This document shows, one piece after another, positions 1-14,200 of a stretch of DNA of 64,000 bases; position 1 is the first letter of the stretch; each line of letters opens with the position of its first letter. The notes below the pieces were generated by a model. It saw nothing but the letters and a program-made list of their open reading frames with translations. It was not told the DNA's origin and searched no databases. Position numbers and translations under genes: made by a program. This DNA comes from Limnoperna fortunei (lineage: Eukaryota > Mollusca > Bivalvia > Mytilida > Modiolidae). The stretch is from contig OX104111.1 in NCBI GenBank assembly GCA_944474755.1, forward strand, positions 94,716,805 to 94,780,804, written 5' to 3'.

Positions 1-597
1 GCCCTGAAATGAGATGATGAGAAAATGCATCCAGTGTAATATTTTCTTTAAAATAATCATTTTCTATGATTGATAAATTAATTGTTTGCTTAATATTAAG
101 CAAGCAATATTTTATCTATATTCAGCATAAGAACAAGTCCACAAATAATAAATCAAAAATATAAGTTCAATCTTTCTCTCAAACGATTCATAGGCTTTCC
201 ACATAAGGGAATTAAAAAGAACCCACATGTACCAGAGGTAAAAGACCTTTAACTTTTACCCATAAACATTATTTGTCTTTGATGAAAGTAACAAATTTAA
301 AGGAAAAACTATTTGAATAACGGTTAAAAGAGAAAAGGTCAAATTCTAGGACACTATGACCTTGATCTCAACCTCTTTTGTGTTTCAATTAAATCCATTT
401 CGCAAAATAAGTACATCAAAAAAGAAAAAACCATTCAGATATATTTTGAAATAAAAAAGGTCATATATTTGGACATTCAGGGACTAAGTTGATCTCTGAC
501 CTTTTGATTTTTGCATATATTATTAATCCAAAGTAAACACTTATCATAAATTACCACTTCACATACATAGAAAATGCTAAATTAAAAAAAATAATAA

Positions 598-873
598 CTT
601 GACCTTGACCTTGCTGAAGGTCAACAATCAAGCTATCAAGCTATTTACACTATATTTAAATTTAAATTGGTCCAGGTGAGATAACTCTTTCAAAAGTCAG
701 ATCATTTATAGTGACCTTTCAAGACCTTAATATGGTCTACTTTTTTGTAAAATATTTATTTCTGTAGATCTTATGGTTCAGGAGGAGAATCGCACACACC
801 ACAATGTCAATTTAGAATGTGACCTTGACCTTTGACCTTGTGACCTTTTCAAGGTCAAGGTCAACGATGACCA
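598..873. repeat. TGACCT/AGGTCA-rich repeat
   Basis: Two dense patches, 598-626 and 818-873, consist largely of TGACCT on one strand and AGGTCA on the other, so each can fold back on itself. Isolated copies lie nearby (about 349, 468, 489, 712). Arrays like this occur as dispersed repeats in molluscan genomes. AGGTCA is also the nuclear-receptor half-site, but nothing here shows a regulatory role. Confidence 0.5.
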
Positions 874-1858
874 ACTGTGAAATCCCAAGTCCCTATCACT
901 TCTGGTCCATGAGTTACAATGGTACAAAATGTACTTACAATAAATAAGGGGAAATAACTCTTATAAGGAGTCGTCGAAATCCTTTGCGAACAAATTGTGG
1001 CAATCAATAGTGGACATTTGCAACAATTTTTATTGCAAAATCTTTAACTGTTTCATAATTAATCTGCACACAAGGTTTTTTGTGATGGGGGAAATTACTT
1101 CGTTATGAAAAAGTGTTCGTTGTGCCAGGGTTTACTGCGAAAACATAATGTCTAATACACCCATACTGCAAAAGGTCTTTATGACATGCAGCGAAACAAA
1201 ATTTATAATGGGATAACAAAACTTGGCGGAAAAAATAAAAAGGGCTATACCAACCTGAATACAGTGGAAAGCCACTGGAAAAGTGTGGAGTATTGGGAAA
1301 GGGCATTAGGCCTCCCATAGCCACCACCTGGGAAAAGGCTTAGCAGGTCTGTGGGTCTAGTCTGATGAACCCTCCCCAGTTCACCTTGTACCTTATTATG
1401 GTTTTTGGATGTCGGTGACAAATTCAGAATGTCATATTTCACACTTCACTTTAGTGAAAGAAGCCATTTAAATTTTGTAAACAATTTTACACCTTAAGGA
1501 ATAAAGTAATTTAAGAAATAAAACAGGATTGAAAAGGAATCGGTTAAGACTTCCAATTGAACCCCCCAATAAACAATAAGCAATGTATTAGACTATCACA
1601 AGATACATGTAGTTCACACGGCTCGCATTTGCCCAATTGGCAATGCATGACTGTGTCCACTGTGGAGTTCACCAATGTCTGCCACCCAGTGCCAATTTCT
1701 GTTATTTTCTTTCTTAATAATGCATTTTTAGTTGGAGGTTCAAATGGAAGTCTTTCCAGGAATTCAAGGGAGGCTGAGGTAAATGTAACCAAAATAGATT
1801 AAACATCTACGAGGACCTAATTTGTGTTGTAATGCATAATGCTGTTGTTAAAATTTTT

Positions 1859-1950
1859 GTTTGTTTGTTTTAATGGTGTTTAACGGCACTTCCGTCAATT
1901 GTTCAGCTATATCATGGTATCTAGTTTTTATGGAGGGAGGAAGCTGGGGT
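1859..1950 (-). mobile_element. SINE 3'-end fragment
   Basis: Read on the minus strand this matches the 3' part of the full SINE at 15440-15709: the segment resembling AAAACTGGACGCCATGATAT, then TAGCTGA, then GTGGCGTTAAACACCAT and a CAAA tail (here TTTGTTTGTTTG on the plus strand). The tRNA-like head is missing. It lies inside the VCP intron. Confidence 0.6.
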
Positions 1951-2142
1951 ATGTTGTTAAAAAAAATATTTTTTAATGCATTTTATTTATACCCAATGGC
2001 TGACATTATTCAGACCTTAAAATGTTGACTCGAGAATAATTGAATGAGTTTACATCAGCGTCTCCCGAATCAGGCATCTTGATTTAATTCCAACACTTAG
2101 TAGCATTACAAAGTTTAAAGTTATTCCCCTTTGACTGTGTGA

Positions 2143-3110
<968 letters not shown>

Positions 3111-3640
3111 ATGAAACTATGTAATTGTTAGACATTCTGTGTTATACATAATTTATTCTGCAAGTTGTTAAAAAGATTTTGATGCAAAATCGTAGAAACT
3201 ATCATTCATTTATGGATCGGTCAAACAGTGAAGGAATACATTATCATATAATGTAAATCATTTCATGACGCTAAGAATGCACAAGTTTCATACCTTAGTT
3301 ACATTTTTGTTTTTCTGTTTATTTAATATAACTGTAAATTAAAGTCTAATATATTTATATATTTTTTGGCTGTAACGATATAATTTTTAATTGAAGAAAC
3401 TTTGTCTTATTGGTGCACGCACGACACAAAATGTTGTACTGTCCAGTTATATTGATGATGAACAAAATACTTGGAAGACACATGTTTAGTTGTTGTTATT
3501 TGGACATGTTTTGCTTAAAATGAATGGTCAAGATCAATGTAAAATGTGTTGTCTCGTTTGTTTTTATAAATAATGTGAAAATTGTTGAAACAAGACTGGT
3601 AACTTTTGAATAAAAATATGAAACATTTAAACAAAATTGG
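3111..3640 (+). terminator. VCP: VCP 3' UTR with candidate polyadenylation signals
   Basis: AT-rich sequence directly after the VCP stop. ATTAAA at 3338-3343 and AATAAA at 3609-3614 are the nearest signal-like hexamers, so the transcript probably ends near 3360 or 3635. No cDNA is available here to choose between them. Confidence 0.5.
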
Positions 3641-6578
3641 ACATAATACTGTCCGTGTATGTTTTCTGATAAAATATTTATTCTGGTAGTTGAATTTCAA
3701 ACTGACAAAGTGCACTTTATTTGTGTCACAAGGCAGCAGTAGTAAACATTTTTATCATCAGAGAGGAGCAAAGAAATTAACTGAGGGAAAGGTTTTTAAA
3801 GAATTAAAGATAATACAATTGTTTATATGAATAAATAGTTGGCTTTAAATACATGACAAATGGTTTTCAGATATTATTAAGTTACTTTCAGAGTATACTA
3901 GAGCGTTGTTGATATCCAACATTTGTAACCTATGATGGACATATCAGTTGTGTTTTAGGGTTATGTAGCAATAATATTACCAATTTTGGAAAGAAAGCTA
4001 TATTATGCCACCCATGGATATACAACTGTCCATCATTGTGAACTTTTATTGTTCAATTATTCTAGGTAACAATAATTGTCAACCAATGTTTGATGGATTG
4101 GGCTTCTGGTAGTTTTTGTTTAATTTCGATATCTTTCAGTACTTGCTCATATATGTTTCAATGTTAGAAAAAGTCGGACATTCTTTTGTTACAAATATTT
4201 TAAAAATATTTAGAGGTATGAAAATTGGACCCATTTTTATCAAAGAAATTGAATTGTTTTAATACCAGTTTAGCACCCTTTTGAATTGAACTTTGCATTT
4301 ACCATAATTATTTGTACAATTACTAGGTAGAAAAATTGCTTAATTGTTAAAAATGTGCTTAAAAAGCCTTAAATGCAAGTGCAGATGAGAAAATAATGAG
4401 TAATTTTCGTTAACTTTGCATCCTTTCGGAACCTAATTAAAAGCATTACAGATACTACAGAATGAAATAAATCCTAAATATTTAAAGAATGTATTGGTAA
4501 ATTCCTAGTGCACAAAGGTAAGCATCTGCATGACATTCTTGTTCATTGTTATCTTGTGTTCAGTTCAATAGTTAACAAGAGGTTTCAATTTAAAAAGACC
4601 AGCAATATGTAGCTTTTTTGCAGTGATGTTAATCATGGGCTTCAGAAAAGGTTATATATTCTACAAATTTAGAAAATACTTAGTAGAATAGAGCTTTTCA
4701 TTGGTCAGAAGTGCATAAAACTTTTAATTTGGAAATCTTTTTGCTATGGCAGAAGTTTTATTTTCAGAATCTGTTAAAACTTAAATAATCTGATAAAAAA
4801 ATTAGCTGCTGCTCCCAGGAACACTCATTTTGATACAAACGATGCATGATGGTTTGTAGTTCCTTTTATATTTTGCAGAGTTCCTGTATAAAGTCGCCAG
4901 AAGTATACGACCGATATTTTTTCTATTTACTGCTGCATCCCATCACCACAATATCAAATACAGTATCTTGTTATTATTTTAGAATCGAGTTTAAATGATT
5001 TTCCATTTAAATTGAGGGGAATCCTGGTTTTAATAGATTACAATTTAAAATCTTTTCCTCAGACTGAACTACAAGTATTATGGGGATTGTTAGTGTTGGA
5101 AGTGTAGTTTATCCATGATATAATGATTACATTCCCCATGTCAGTCCTGAATTTTTTATGAATAATGCATTGAACGGTACTCTAAAATGAAATGTCTTCG
5201 AGTCCTGTCGTTTAAGATTAGCATCAAGGTTTATTCTTTTTTTTAGCCACCGGTTAACCAGGTGGGCGATACCTGCTTTCATGATGCACTGATTTACGTC
5301 TACATACTAGTTTCTTCACGGAGAATTCCACTTATTTAATAATACATACGAATGTCTTCACTACTTCTATTGATTTAATTGTTCCTGCATATCACATGCA
5401 TTTTTTCAAATCTACCGAGGAGTATATTAAACAAGAAAAGATATATTTATATCCTATGTATTTAAAAAATTTCAAGAAATGTTAAACACACAAATAGATA
5501 CTGATCTAGAAATTTTCACTGTATTTGAACATTCGTATATTAGCAATAACAAAAATAAAGTCAAAGAAACAAAAACCAAATGAAAATGTTACTTGAAGAA
5601 AAAAGAAAGCCCCAGCGATTTTTCGATGACCTGGTAATTGGAGGTATAACGAAATGCAAAAGAATGAAGCAGCACAAATGAGGCTGTTGACCGGAATGGA
5701 AACGTGTTTAACCATAATTTCATGCCAAGGTATTATCATTCTACAGGTTAAAAAATGTTTTGTTAAACATGAAACAGGTAGGTGGGGATGGCGGTGTTCA
5801 ATCTATATTGTCTCGTATTGTATTTACCAATGGATGATTTAGAATGCATATACATATCACTAAAATTTGTTCATTCACGAAACTTGAACTTGCTGGAAAT
5901 TTCTTCGAAAATGACAAAACAGTTAAGATTTGTAGACATAACCTAAATACTACCAAAATAATTTAAATTTTGGACAGAATTGGATCTTTCATACATGCTT
6001 TTATAACAGTGAATGGTATAAGGATAACCTATAAGGGTTGGAAGAGGATACTATTTATTTGTAATATCCAAAAAATCTGCTTAGAGATCTATAAAAGACC
6101 AATACAAATACCAAGTTATTGTAGTTATGACTACAGGCACAATTCTAGATCCTCGCTATACTGCTCTACCTTTATTTACATTTTAGAATCTTGCATGTTC
6201 ATGAGAAGCTTTCTGTGTCGAGTGGATAATTGACCAAACTTATATTCTAGGCATTCATTGAAAAAAGACCGTCCGTCTGTTCGTTTGTCCGTAACAGTAA
6301 TTCTGTCTCGGTGTTTTAAGCAACTATGCAGAAGCCTGATATTTTGCATACTGCTTTAGTCTATAGTAACATGGTGTACATTAATTTTATGCTCCGTGGT
6401 CATATGCTTTTGTGAAAGCGGAGTATCGCCAACACATCACATACAGCTGGGTTTTTATGCAATGCTTGTACAACGTTCTAATAAACCGTACGATATATTC
6501 TTCGAACGTTGATTGCGACAGCGATATCAACCTTGTAACCGACGCTCCTTATCATTCAATGAAATGTTGTGTCATTTA
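3641..6578. other. Intergenic DNA, no gene recognised
   Basis: AT-rich sequence between VCP and the transposon at 6579. Frames of 60-87 codons (for example 5506-5739 minus and 5970-6233 plus) have no recognisable domain or splice context. A CCGTCCGTCTGTTCGTTTG stretch near 6270 resembles molluscan repeat edges, but I cannot define an element. Confidence 0.5.
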
Positions 6579-7675
6579 GGCCACGCCGAATTAATTACTT
6601 GTTCGTCGGACCGACCGCACGTAAAATTATTTCAGAAAGAAAAAAAAAAAATTTCTTGCGCCCGCATAAACCGGTAACCCGCCCGCGTCCAGAACCGGAA
6701 GTTGTCTTAAAAAAAAATTGTAGGACCACCAAATGCCGGGAACCAGTCCTGAGGTTGTACGAAAAAGTAGTGCTATTTAAAAATAGCTGCTCACTGTTAT
6801 AATTATAACTTTTGAACCATAATAGATATTGGAACAAATTTGGTATTTTTGGAAAGCTGAATAATTCAGAAAACAAGAGGATAAAATTGAACTAATGTGT
6901 ACTAAAGATAAAAATTATGTGAGTCATTGGATGACATGCACTATTTTGGGACTGAACTTGAAAGTAAAAGTAGATCTTTTGAGTGAGTTGACTTCCGGTT
7001 GGTCGTTCTTTCTTATATGCAATGAAAGTGGTGCTGAAATTTTGAGAGAATACTTGGGGGTTACATGTTGTCATGTGACAGGAATATTTCTTTATTCGAA
7101 ACAAAGGTAAAATGTTCAGAATTTTCAAAATCAACTAATTTTATACAGCCGAATAGGAGATAAACAATGGTAGTCCTACCCCAAAATAATCTCTGCGTTT
7201 TACGATTTTTATCCAAGTGCTCCGATAGCTGGAGATTCATTCAGAACTTAGAAGGTAAAAATACCGTTTCAGTCCCCTATAAAATCAAAACCGAAAGTAA
7301 AATGTATTCAATAGGTACAGACGGACAAACAGACAAGCCAAGGCAGCATCTTTTCAGAAGAGAAAAAAACAATTCAAGACAAATATTTTCTGCTATATAA
7401 TGTATTAATCAATTGGTTAAGTCATAAAACACTGAGAACAAGCACTTGTTTAATATCAAATATTTTTTTTTTTAATTTCAGTTATTTTCTTCAAAATTAA
7501 AAAAAATCGCTCGCACGCATCTTTTAAAAAAATTAAAAACATGTCGCTCGCCTTAAAAAAATCATTTGCTCCACAAAATCAAAATTCAAAAAAAAAAAAT
7601 TAAAAAAATTTCGCTCGTTCGCTCCTTATTTTCAAAGTTTAAGTCCGAAGAACAAGAAATTAATTCTGTGTGGCC
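6579..7675. mobile_element. Non-autonomous PIF/Harbinger-like DNA transposon
   Basis: Terminal inverted repeats of 32 bp at 6579-6610 and 7644-7675 match at 28 of 32 positions; both start GGCCAC at the outer end and end CTTCGGA or CGTCGGA inside. TTA directly flanks both ends (6576-6578 and 7676-7678), a 3-bp target duplication. TTA/TAA duplications with GG-starting ends are the hallmark of the PIF/Harbinger superfamily. The 1097-bp interior has homopolymer-rich patches and CGCTCGC-type motifs near 7508-7622 but no transposase or Myb-like frame, so the copy needed an enzyme from elsewhere. Family assignment is inference from ends and duplication; the inverted-repeat structure is directly visible. 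Confidence 0.8.
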
Positions 7676-7678
7676 TTA

Positions 7679-10600
7679 GCATTATAATTAGTTAACTTCC
7701 TAGCATTTCCAGTTTTAATTTGTCATCGCTACGTTGCTGCTTAAGTATGAAAAAAGAGTATAATTTCATTTAATATAAATTCATTTCAACATCTGTAAGG
7801 ATTTGGTTTTGATCCCCCTATCTTCCAACACCTTCAATTTGGCCTTTCTCCGCCATTGTTCTAGTATATTTCAACAAAGACATTGAAACATGTAAAAATT
7901 TCTGGATAGGATGCAATGTCGATCGGCTCAGATTCATGTTTTGGAGATATTAAATATTTTAAAGTCCCAGCCTTCAGTACATACCAGACATGAACGTATT
8001 CTTGGCACACCTTTTTTTCGCCGCTTGCTGAAAAATCATTTTACGATACATATTAACAGTTATCTCCCTTGGCTAATAGTAAAATAAATTCGTATTTTAG
8101 TTTAGATAAGTTTATTTGAAACCAGAGGTCATCAACTTAAGTTTTTGTTTAGTGTTAATATTTTAAAGCGTCAAGGGTTATCAAGGCAAATGGACTAATG
8201 ATTACAAACACCTGAACATAAAATTCAACATAAAATTTTTACAAGAGGAAATGTCAGATAAAAATTTGATTATCTATTTGTTTATGAGACTAAAGATATG
8301 CAGGACAATTTACAACCACTGGCCTAGAGATTTTTGTTTCAGTTTCACACCTGTACCGCAAAGGGACGCACTAATGTTTTTTTTTAGAAACTTGTATGGA
8401 AATTCATTAATTTTGGCAGTTCTTAGTTCCCTTCAGCCCACAACAAACTGCAACACTAGCCGCAATTCCTAAATGTTGCATGATACAAACAGGAAAATAC
8501 AAAGCAATTACTACAGACCTGTGGTTTTTATCAACAAATACGACGGGACACTTATGTCTCATTCTTCGGATGAGATTGTAATAACTTTTTTGTCAAAATA
8601 TTCTGTAGTGATATGGAAATAAAGTACAATTTTATTGACACCGCGTCCTACAACATTATCAGGGTTGCTTTATATAACTTTTTAACATTGCATATAAATG
8701 ACGTACAAAAATGTACCTAGTAGAGATCTCGTTCAGATTGGTGGGTGTTATTAAACTGTTTTGGTGATTCTCAATGTAGATATAGATCGTGGTCGGTACC
8801 TGGCTGCTTGGAAGTACTGTGATAAATCAATTCCTTTAACAGAACTAATCCTCCAAAATACAATGCACAGATGGTTTTACAGAGAATTTGTAACAGACTT
8901 GCACTTTTACATTTTGCCGACAAGTATCGCGCGCTTACTATTGTTTCATAATGAATACGACGCTGTTCAGGAATCACCTTTTTATGGAGCTGTTGTCATA
9001 GCATGAAGGTTATTAATTTACTTCATTTATGTTGCAAAGACGGCTTCAAGAAAAACTTATTTTTTTTTGCAGTGACCATGTTGAAACAGTTGAAATTGAT
9101 ATCACCAATGGGGATTGCTGTAGATTGTAACCTTTTGTCCTTATGCTTCTTGTGCTCTTGTGGGGTCCACATTGCTTGTTTGTTTACTTTAGACTATAAT
9201 TTGGCTTCGGAAGCAAATTTGATACCGCAGCTTCAACATTAATTATTAATCATTAATCTAAACCCAAGAGGAAATATACTTCTTGTCACCATAGAGTTGT
9301 ATTGGGAGTTGGTTGTCTTTACTTCCTGAACCTCATTCGTCAAAAGGCAAATTGTTCTAGTTTATGATTCTTCTCGTCGTTGATTGTAGATGCAGCTGGA
9401 ATTAGAATGTATTTCCTTTCTGAACGGTCAATGTTTGAATCAAAACTTTAAATCTGTAGGTCAACTCGACAACATTGGTTCATCGTTAATTTCCATGGTG
9501 AACATACTGTAAAGGCATTTTGAGTTCCTTTTAATTAAAGAATTTTTAAATGAGGTGTGGGCAGCCAAATGTACGTGGCGAGAGAAGAAATATTCAAAAA
9601 TATACATGTAAAAGTCTGTAACAGTAACTCGACAAAATTTCACATAATTGCATAAAGATGTTCAGCTTATCCTTTAAGGAATAGTGTTGGAAAATGTATA
9701 CAATTGGCAACTAAATGTTGAGGAAAAAATTCAGTCTTGTTAAGATATGAAAGAGAAAGCTGTGATTTTGCGGACATTCGTGCCTACAGGACCCCTGAAG
9801 ACGACAGGTATATAAGTAAACTTTGTCGGGGTTCCGAGTCTTTGCGGGTAATCAGGTATGCAGTTTGCATTAGTTTCGACAACATTAAACCAGAGAATTC
9901 AGTGTTACATAGAAAGCATTCTGTCCCGTCCTAACCGAAATACAGTTCAGAAGTATTGAAACTTTATTTGGTCAAACAACCTTCGAATCTGTCCTCTAGT
10001 TATCTGTGCTTAATACTCGTAACAGAAATGAAAAGGGAAAGTCGTCATCAAACATTCAATAACTATCCGTTTTACTTGTACTTCGTCGTTTTTTCAAATT
10101 CATACAGCGAAATACATCTTTCATATATTTGTATTCGCAGATTTTACTTAAAGTAAATAATAAAATTTGTTTACATTGGGAGATTTTTGCTTTCTAGTCC
10201 ACTTCAATTTTATACCGTCTTGTATAATCAATCTCTACAAAAAATAAGGGATTGTTGTTTTCACGAGGCATTTAAAGATACGTCAGTGTGACAGCCCGCC
10301 CAAGTAGACTGGGAGTGCGACGTATAATTTATTAGCATCTGTCATTTTAATTACATTAGTTTTAATGTAATATAGAAGTCCTTTGAATTAATTCGTAATA
10401 TTGAATCAGACGATCTACTGTAACAAATTAAATGACTACACAATGGGTGATGTGATTTGTCAAATCGAAAAATAGCGCTTTTTAATGCAAAATCTATTTG
10501 CCTTATAAATCCGCTTTTCTTGATAATCGTGATAATACAGTAAGCAAAGATTTAGTTCATTAAACTACAAGTTTCTCTTTGTGTGACAAACTCACTGGCT
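7679..10600. other. Intergenic DNA, no gene recognised
   Basis: About 2.9 kb between the Harbinger-like element and the PTCH upstream region. Short frames (8251-8472, 8761-9006, 9003-9242, 9737-9934 plus) carry no motif I know. PTCH regulatory DNA could lie here, but no exact GLI site was found. Confidence 0.45.
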
Positions 10601-11109
10601 TGTGACATTTGTAGTCGGTCTAACACAGCAATTAAGTGCTGGATTCCTTCAGCAAATATGCCGTTTATTTAACGCTGTGGTAGTTCTCTCTTCTTGTGTG
10701 GTCCTCGCACTGTGGTGAACTGTTGCTTAGCAACTAATGTAAGCTGCTGTTACTTGAGCAATCCTATTTAAATCTAGCCAATCGGATAACGGACAATACG
10801 ATATCATCTTGTCAGTCATTACGAGGAGGCGGAGCTTAAGGTAATATCTGGAGTCTTGAAGTTTTGCAAAGAATGATATCGGATGTATGGAGCTCACAGT
10901 GTTTTGTTTGGATTGTAACTTCTATGAAGACTTCGGAACTATGAGGAACTTTTTACATATTATGATGTTCATACGTACAATTCAAACTGTGTGATAAAAT
11001 ATCAGTGTTTATCAAAAGTTTATAAACCGAACAACATTCCACGTGGGTTCGAATAGCATTCAAATGACATAGTTTATTTTGTGAATTCCCCCTTCAGAAA
11101 CGGGAAATC
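10601..11109 (+). promoter_or_regulatory. PTCH1: Probable PTCH promoter / 5' UTR region
   Basis: This is the 0.5 kb before the PTCH start codon. It has a CCAAT box in GCCAATCGG (about 10778-10786), a GC-rich GAGGAGGCGGAGC patch (about 10822-10834) and a one-mismatch GLI site TGTGTGGTC at 10695-10703. CTTAAGGTAATA near 10836 resembles a splice donor, so an upstream non-coding exon is possible. No TATA box is obvious and the transcription start cannot be placed from sequence alone. Confidence 0.35.
10695..10703 (-). promoter_or_regulatory. GLI/Ci-like site, one mismatch
   Basis: TGTGTGGTC, i.e. GACCACACA on the minus strand, differs from the consensus GACCACCCA at one position. It lies about 410 bp before the PTCH ATG. 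One-mismatch nonamers are common by chance, so weight is low. Confidence 0.25.
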
Positions 11110-11211
11110 ATGAGTGTTCGACGAAGGGGCACTAATTCACTAATTGATGAGGATCTATTAACAAGGACTAGTTTTGTAGATGCCAGAACAGCTTATAAAC
11201 AAGTAAAAAAG
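11110..11211 (+). CDS. PTCH1: PTCH exon 1: start codon and N-terminus
   Basis: Begins at ATG 11110 and ends before GTATGT at 11212; 34 codons, phase 0. Encodes [11 protein letters not shown] through [14 protein letters not shown]. In-frame stops lie upstream. Confidence 0.85.
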
Positions 11212-14200
11212 GTATGTGAAGTGAAGCATCTCCGTGACCTCATTTCTTTCATTGCTCTCTGTGAGGTTCTCTTTTGTACCATACCTTGTTTATGTAATTT
11301 TTGAAGACTGAACACAAATATATTTAGAGAATTTTCTTATATACAAAATATGTGTTGTAAAACGATGTGTGTTTTTACCCCGAGGCAACTTCATATATTA
11401 TAATATTATAGAAATGACGTTTATTTGTCTATTTATATTCGACATAACATGTATATTCTTAAAAAAAAAGAAAGAAAAAGAAATACAAGTCTAGTTTGTT
11501 CTTCCGATATTTCAGTTACTTCTTCATCCACTATGTGTACAATGCAATATTGGTGCTTTGTTTATAAGTTTCAAACGAGTCCAGTAAAGAATATCCTCCC
11601 AAAAATATATTTGTTTACTTTTGTTGCAGGGTAAAGTTGACGGAAACAAATGTGCGTTGTGGGTACGATGGCATCTACAGAAGTATATGTTCAGTATTGG
11701 TTGTTTTGTACAGTTACATTGTGGGAAAGTTTTGTTCATGGGATTATTATTGTTATCATTGTGCTGCATTGGATTCAAACTGTCCAAATTTGAGACTGAT
11801 GTTGAAAATCTGTGGGTAGAAGGTAAGTCTTGGTGTTAAATTTCTACTTTCAACCTCATTTGATAATCTGAAATCAGTTTGTTCATTCACAAACATCGCT
11901 TGAAAAGTTAAAGCGAGTGAGCCGCCATCTTGTTTTGTGACCTAGAAATTTGATCTTGACTGTGTGTGGTCCCGTCTGTTCTATTAGGAACACTGAATTC
12001 ATCAAAGATTGTTGATGGTTATTGTCGGACAATCGTACGATGGCCGTTAGTTTGATTATTCCCGCTCATTAAAGTCATTAGATTGGTCGAGATAAAAATC
12101 GATAAACAAAAGCAATGTGCATAATAATGCTTACTTTAGTGCATTTTTGTAAAATCAGATTGGCACTCCTTTTTTCAACAAGATGGTAACAAAAAGCCTG
12201 ATATTAATTACAGAAATAACAATAGGGCAATATCAGTTCATCTTAATCAGATATATTGGTGACGAGATTACCGTTGCTTGGGAGGTCTTTGCATACGGGT
12301 TCTTCTTCGGGTAAACCTCTAACCTACTGCACATTCCTAAAGAATAAATTATAAAGATTGACGGCTTTGTAACTTGTAACAGATAGAATGCTATTTTTTA
12401 TTTTTTAATGAAAGCATTTATAAATTACAAGAAATAGAGAAAAATGTTAATGTTTGCATGAAACTAGAAGTAATCAAAGTGGGAATATTCATTATGGACA
12501 ATTAATTGATAGAGGGACGAACATTTTTGCATTTTGCTTAGTGTAAAAATCTTTGTAATTGTCCAATTGTGCCTCTTTTTACTCATGAATGCTTTGCTTT
12601 TTTGCTCAAGGGTATAGAAACACTGTCATTTCCTTTCTGTATCAAACTAGTTTTTGTTGTAAAGCATTTAACAGCATGTGAACTAAGATTTTTTTGCTGA
12701 TAGTAATATTTTACAACTGTTTTATGTTGAACACATCTTTTCAGTTAATAATAAAATCATAAAGGCAAAACACATATAATAGTTATATAGTACTATATAC
12801 TTTGTAAACAACACATTCAGTGCAGTATTTATTGTAATACACAAAGTCTGTTCATGCAATCTTTTGATTAAGTTTTGATGGCTTGGGCATGTGTGAGATA
12901 TAAATTCTGCTTCAGTTGGAATACAAATATTTTATGTTATAATTTATAAATAAAATCTTCACTGAAAACCAGGGCAAAGTTACATTAAAAATGTCTTTGT
13001 ATACTATAAGTTAAACACACATTTTAATTTATGTACTTTGAATTTAATGGTTTAAAACATTTTTATTTAAAACTGAAAGGCTAATGTCTTGAAATAATAT
13101 TGTTTTAAATAATTTCTTTTGATCTTGTATTGTTCAACTTCTAATTAAAATATATGCTGCTACTATCTATAGTTTAAGTTTTCTTTAGTTGCTGTTAGTA
13201 TTATTTGTTTCCTGTAGTGCTTGAGATTACCAAAAATATAGCCTTTCCAAAAACACATTATTTGTTTAAACAGTATATCAAACATTCTGTGTATGATGTT
13301 AATGTTTTAAGGTTTTTACTCTATGATAATTGACAATGATGTGTTTATTATATGACCTGAATTCTTCTCCTCTAAATTTGTATAGTAGTATTACTGTTGA
13401 TGGAGACCTTTATGGGTGAATGAACTAAATATTTCTCTTTTTTACCTGGGTCATTCATAGTGTGACCAAGTTTTATAATAATGAATACCAGCTTTCCCTC
13501 GGAAGGAAGGAAAATTTTAACTTTAAATGAAAAGGATCCATTGTTTGCAAGTTCAATAGGCTTGTACAATCATAGAGGGAAAATGGGTTTCAGTAATTAC
13601 ATATTGTAGAGAATTGCCATTACTTAATCACATAATTAACTCTTTTCATGGAAATTCCACAGCAGCTAGCCACCCTTAGTGTTTTCATTTTTTTTCTCGG
13701 AGTATGTTTGGGGTAACTTTTATTCATCTTGCAAGTACATTTACTTTATACAGAAAATACTGGTAATTTATCACAAATCAAACTAAATGATATCTTGTTT
13801 TTGTTTATTTATTTCAGTCTGTACAGTGTAGTTGTATGAGTTCAGAAAAATTATTTGGAATAATGTACTTTGAAAATATCTTGTATTTGTTATTATCATT
13901 AACTGTAACCTGGGCTTCTCATTAGAAGCTACACACACTAAATTACAAGGTAGCTATTGTGTGTATGACCTGTTACTACTTTTACCAATCGATAATAATA
14001 CAGAGCCAAATCAGTATCAGGATTGTAGTGCCTTTATGTTTATATCATTTTCATATTGCCAGATAGATTGTTTTCATAATTAAATAAATTTTTGCCGAAA
14101 ATTCAAATGTGTATTAATCCAAAAGAGTAAATACTGTAGAACCAATTAAAAAACCCACCATAATGTAAATGCACTGCAGATATATTATGTATACTTCCTG

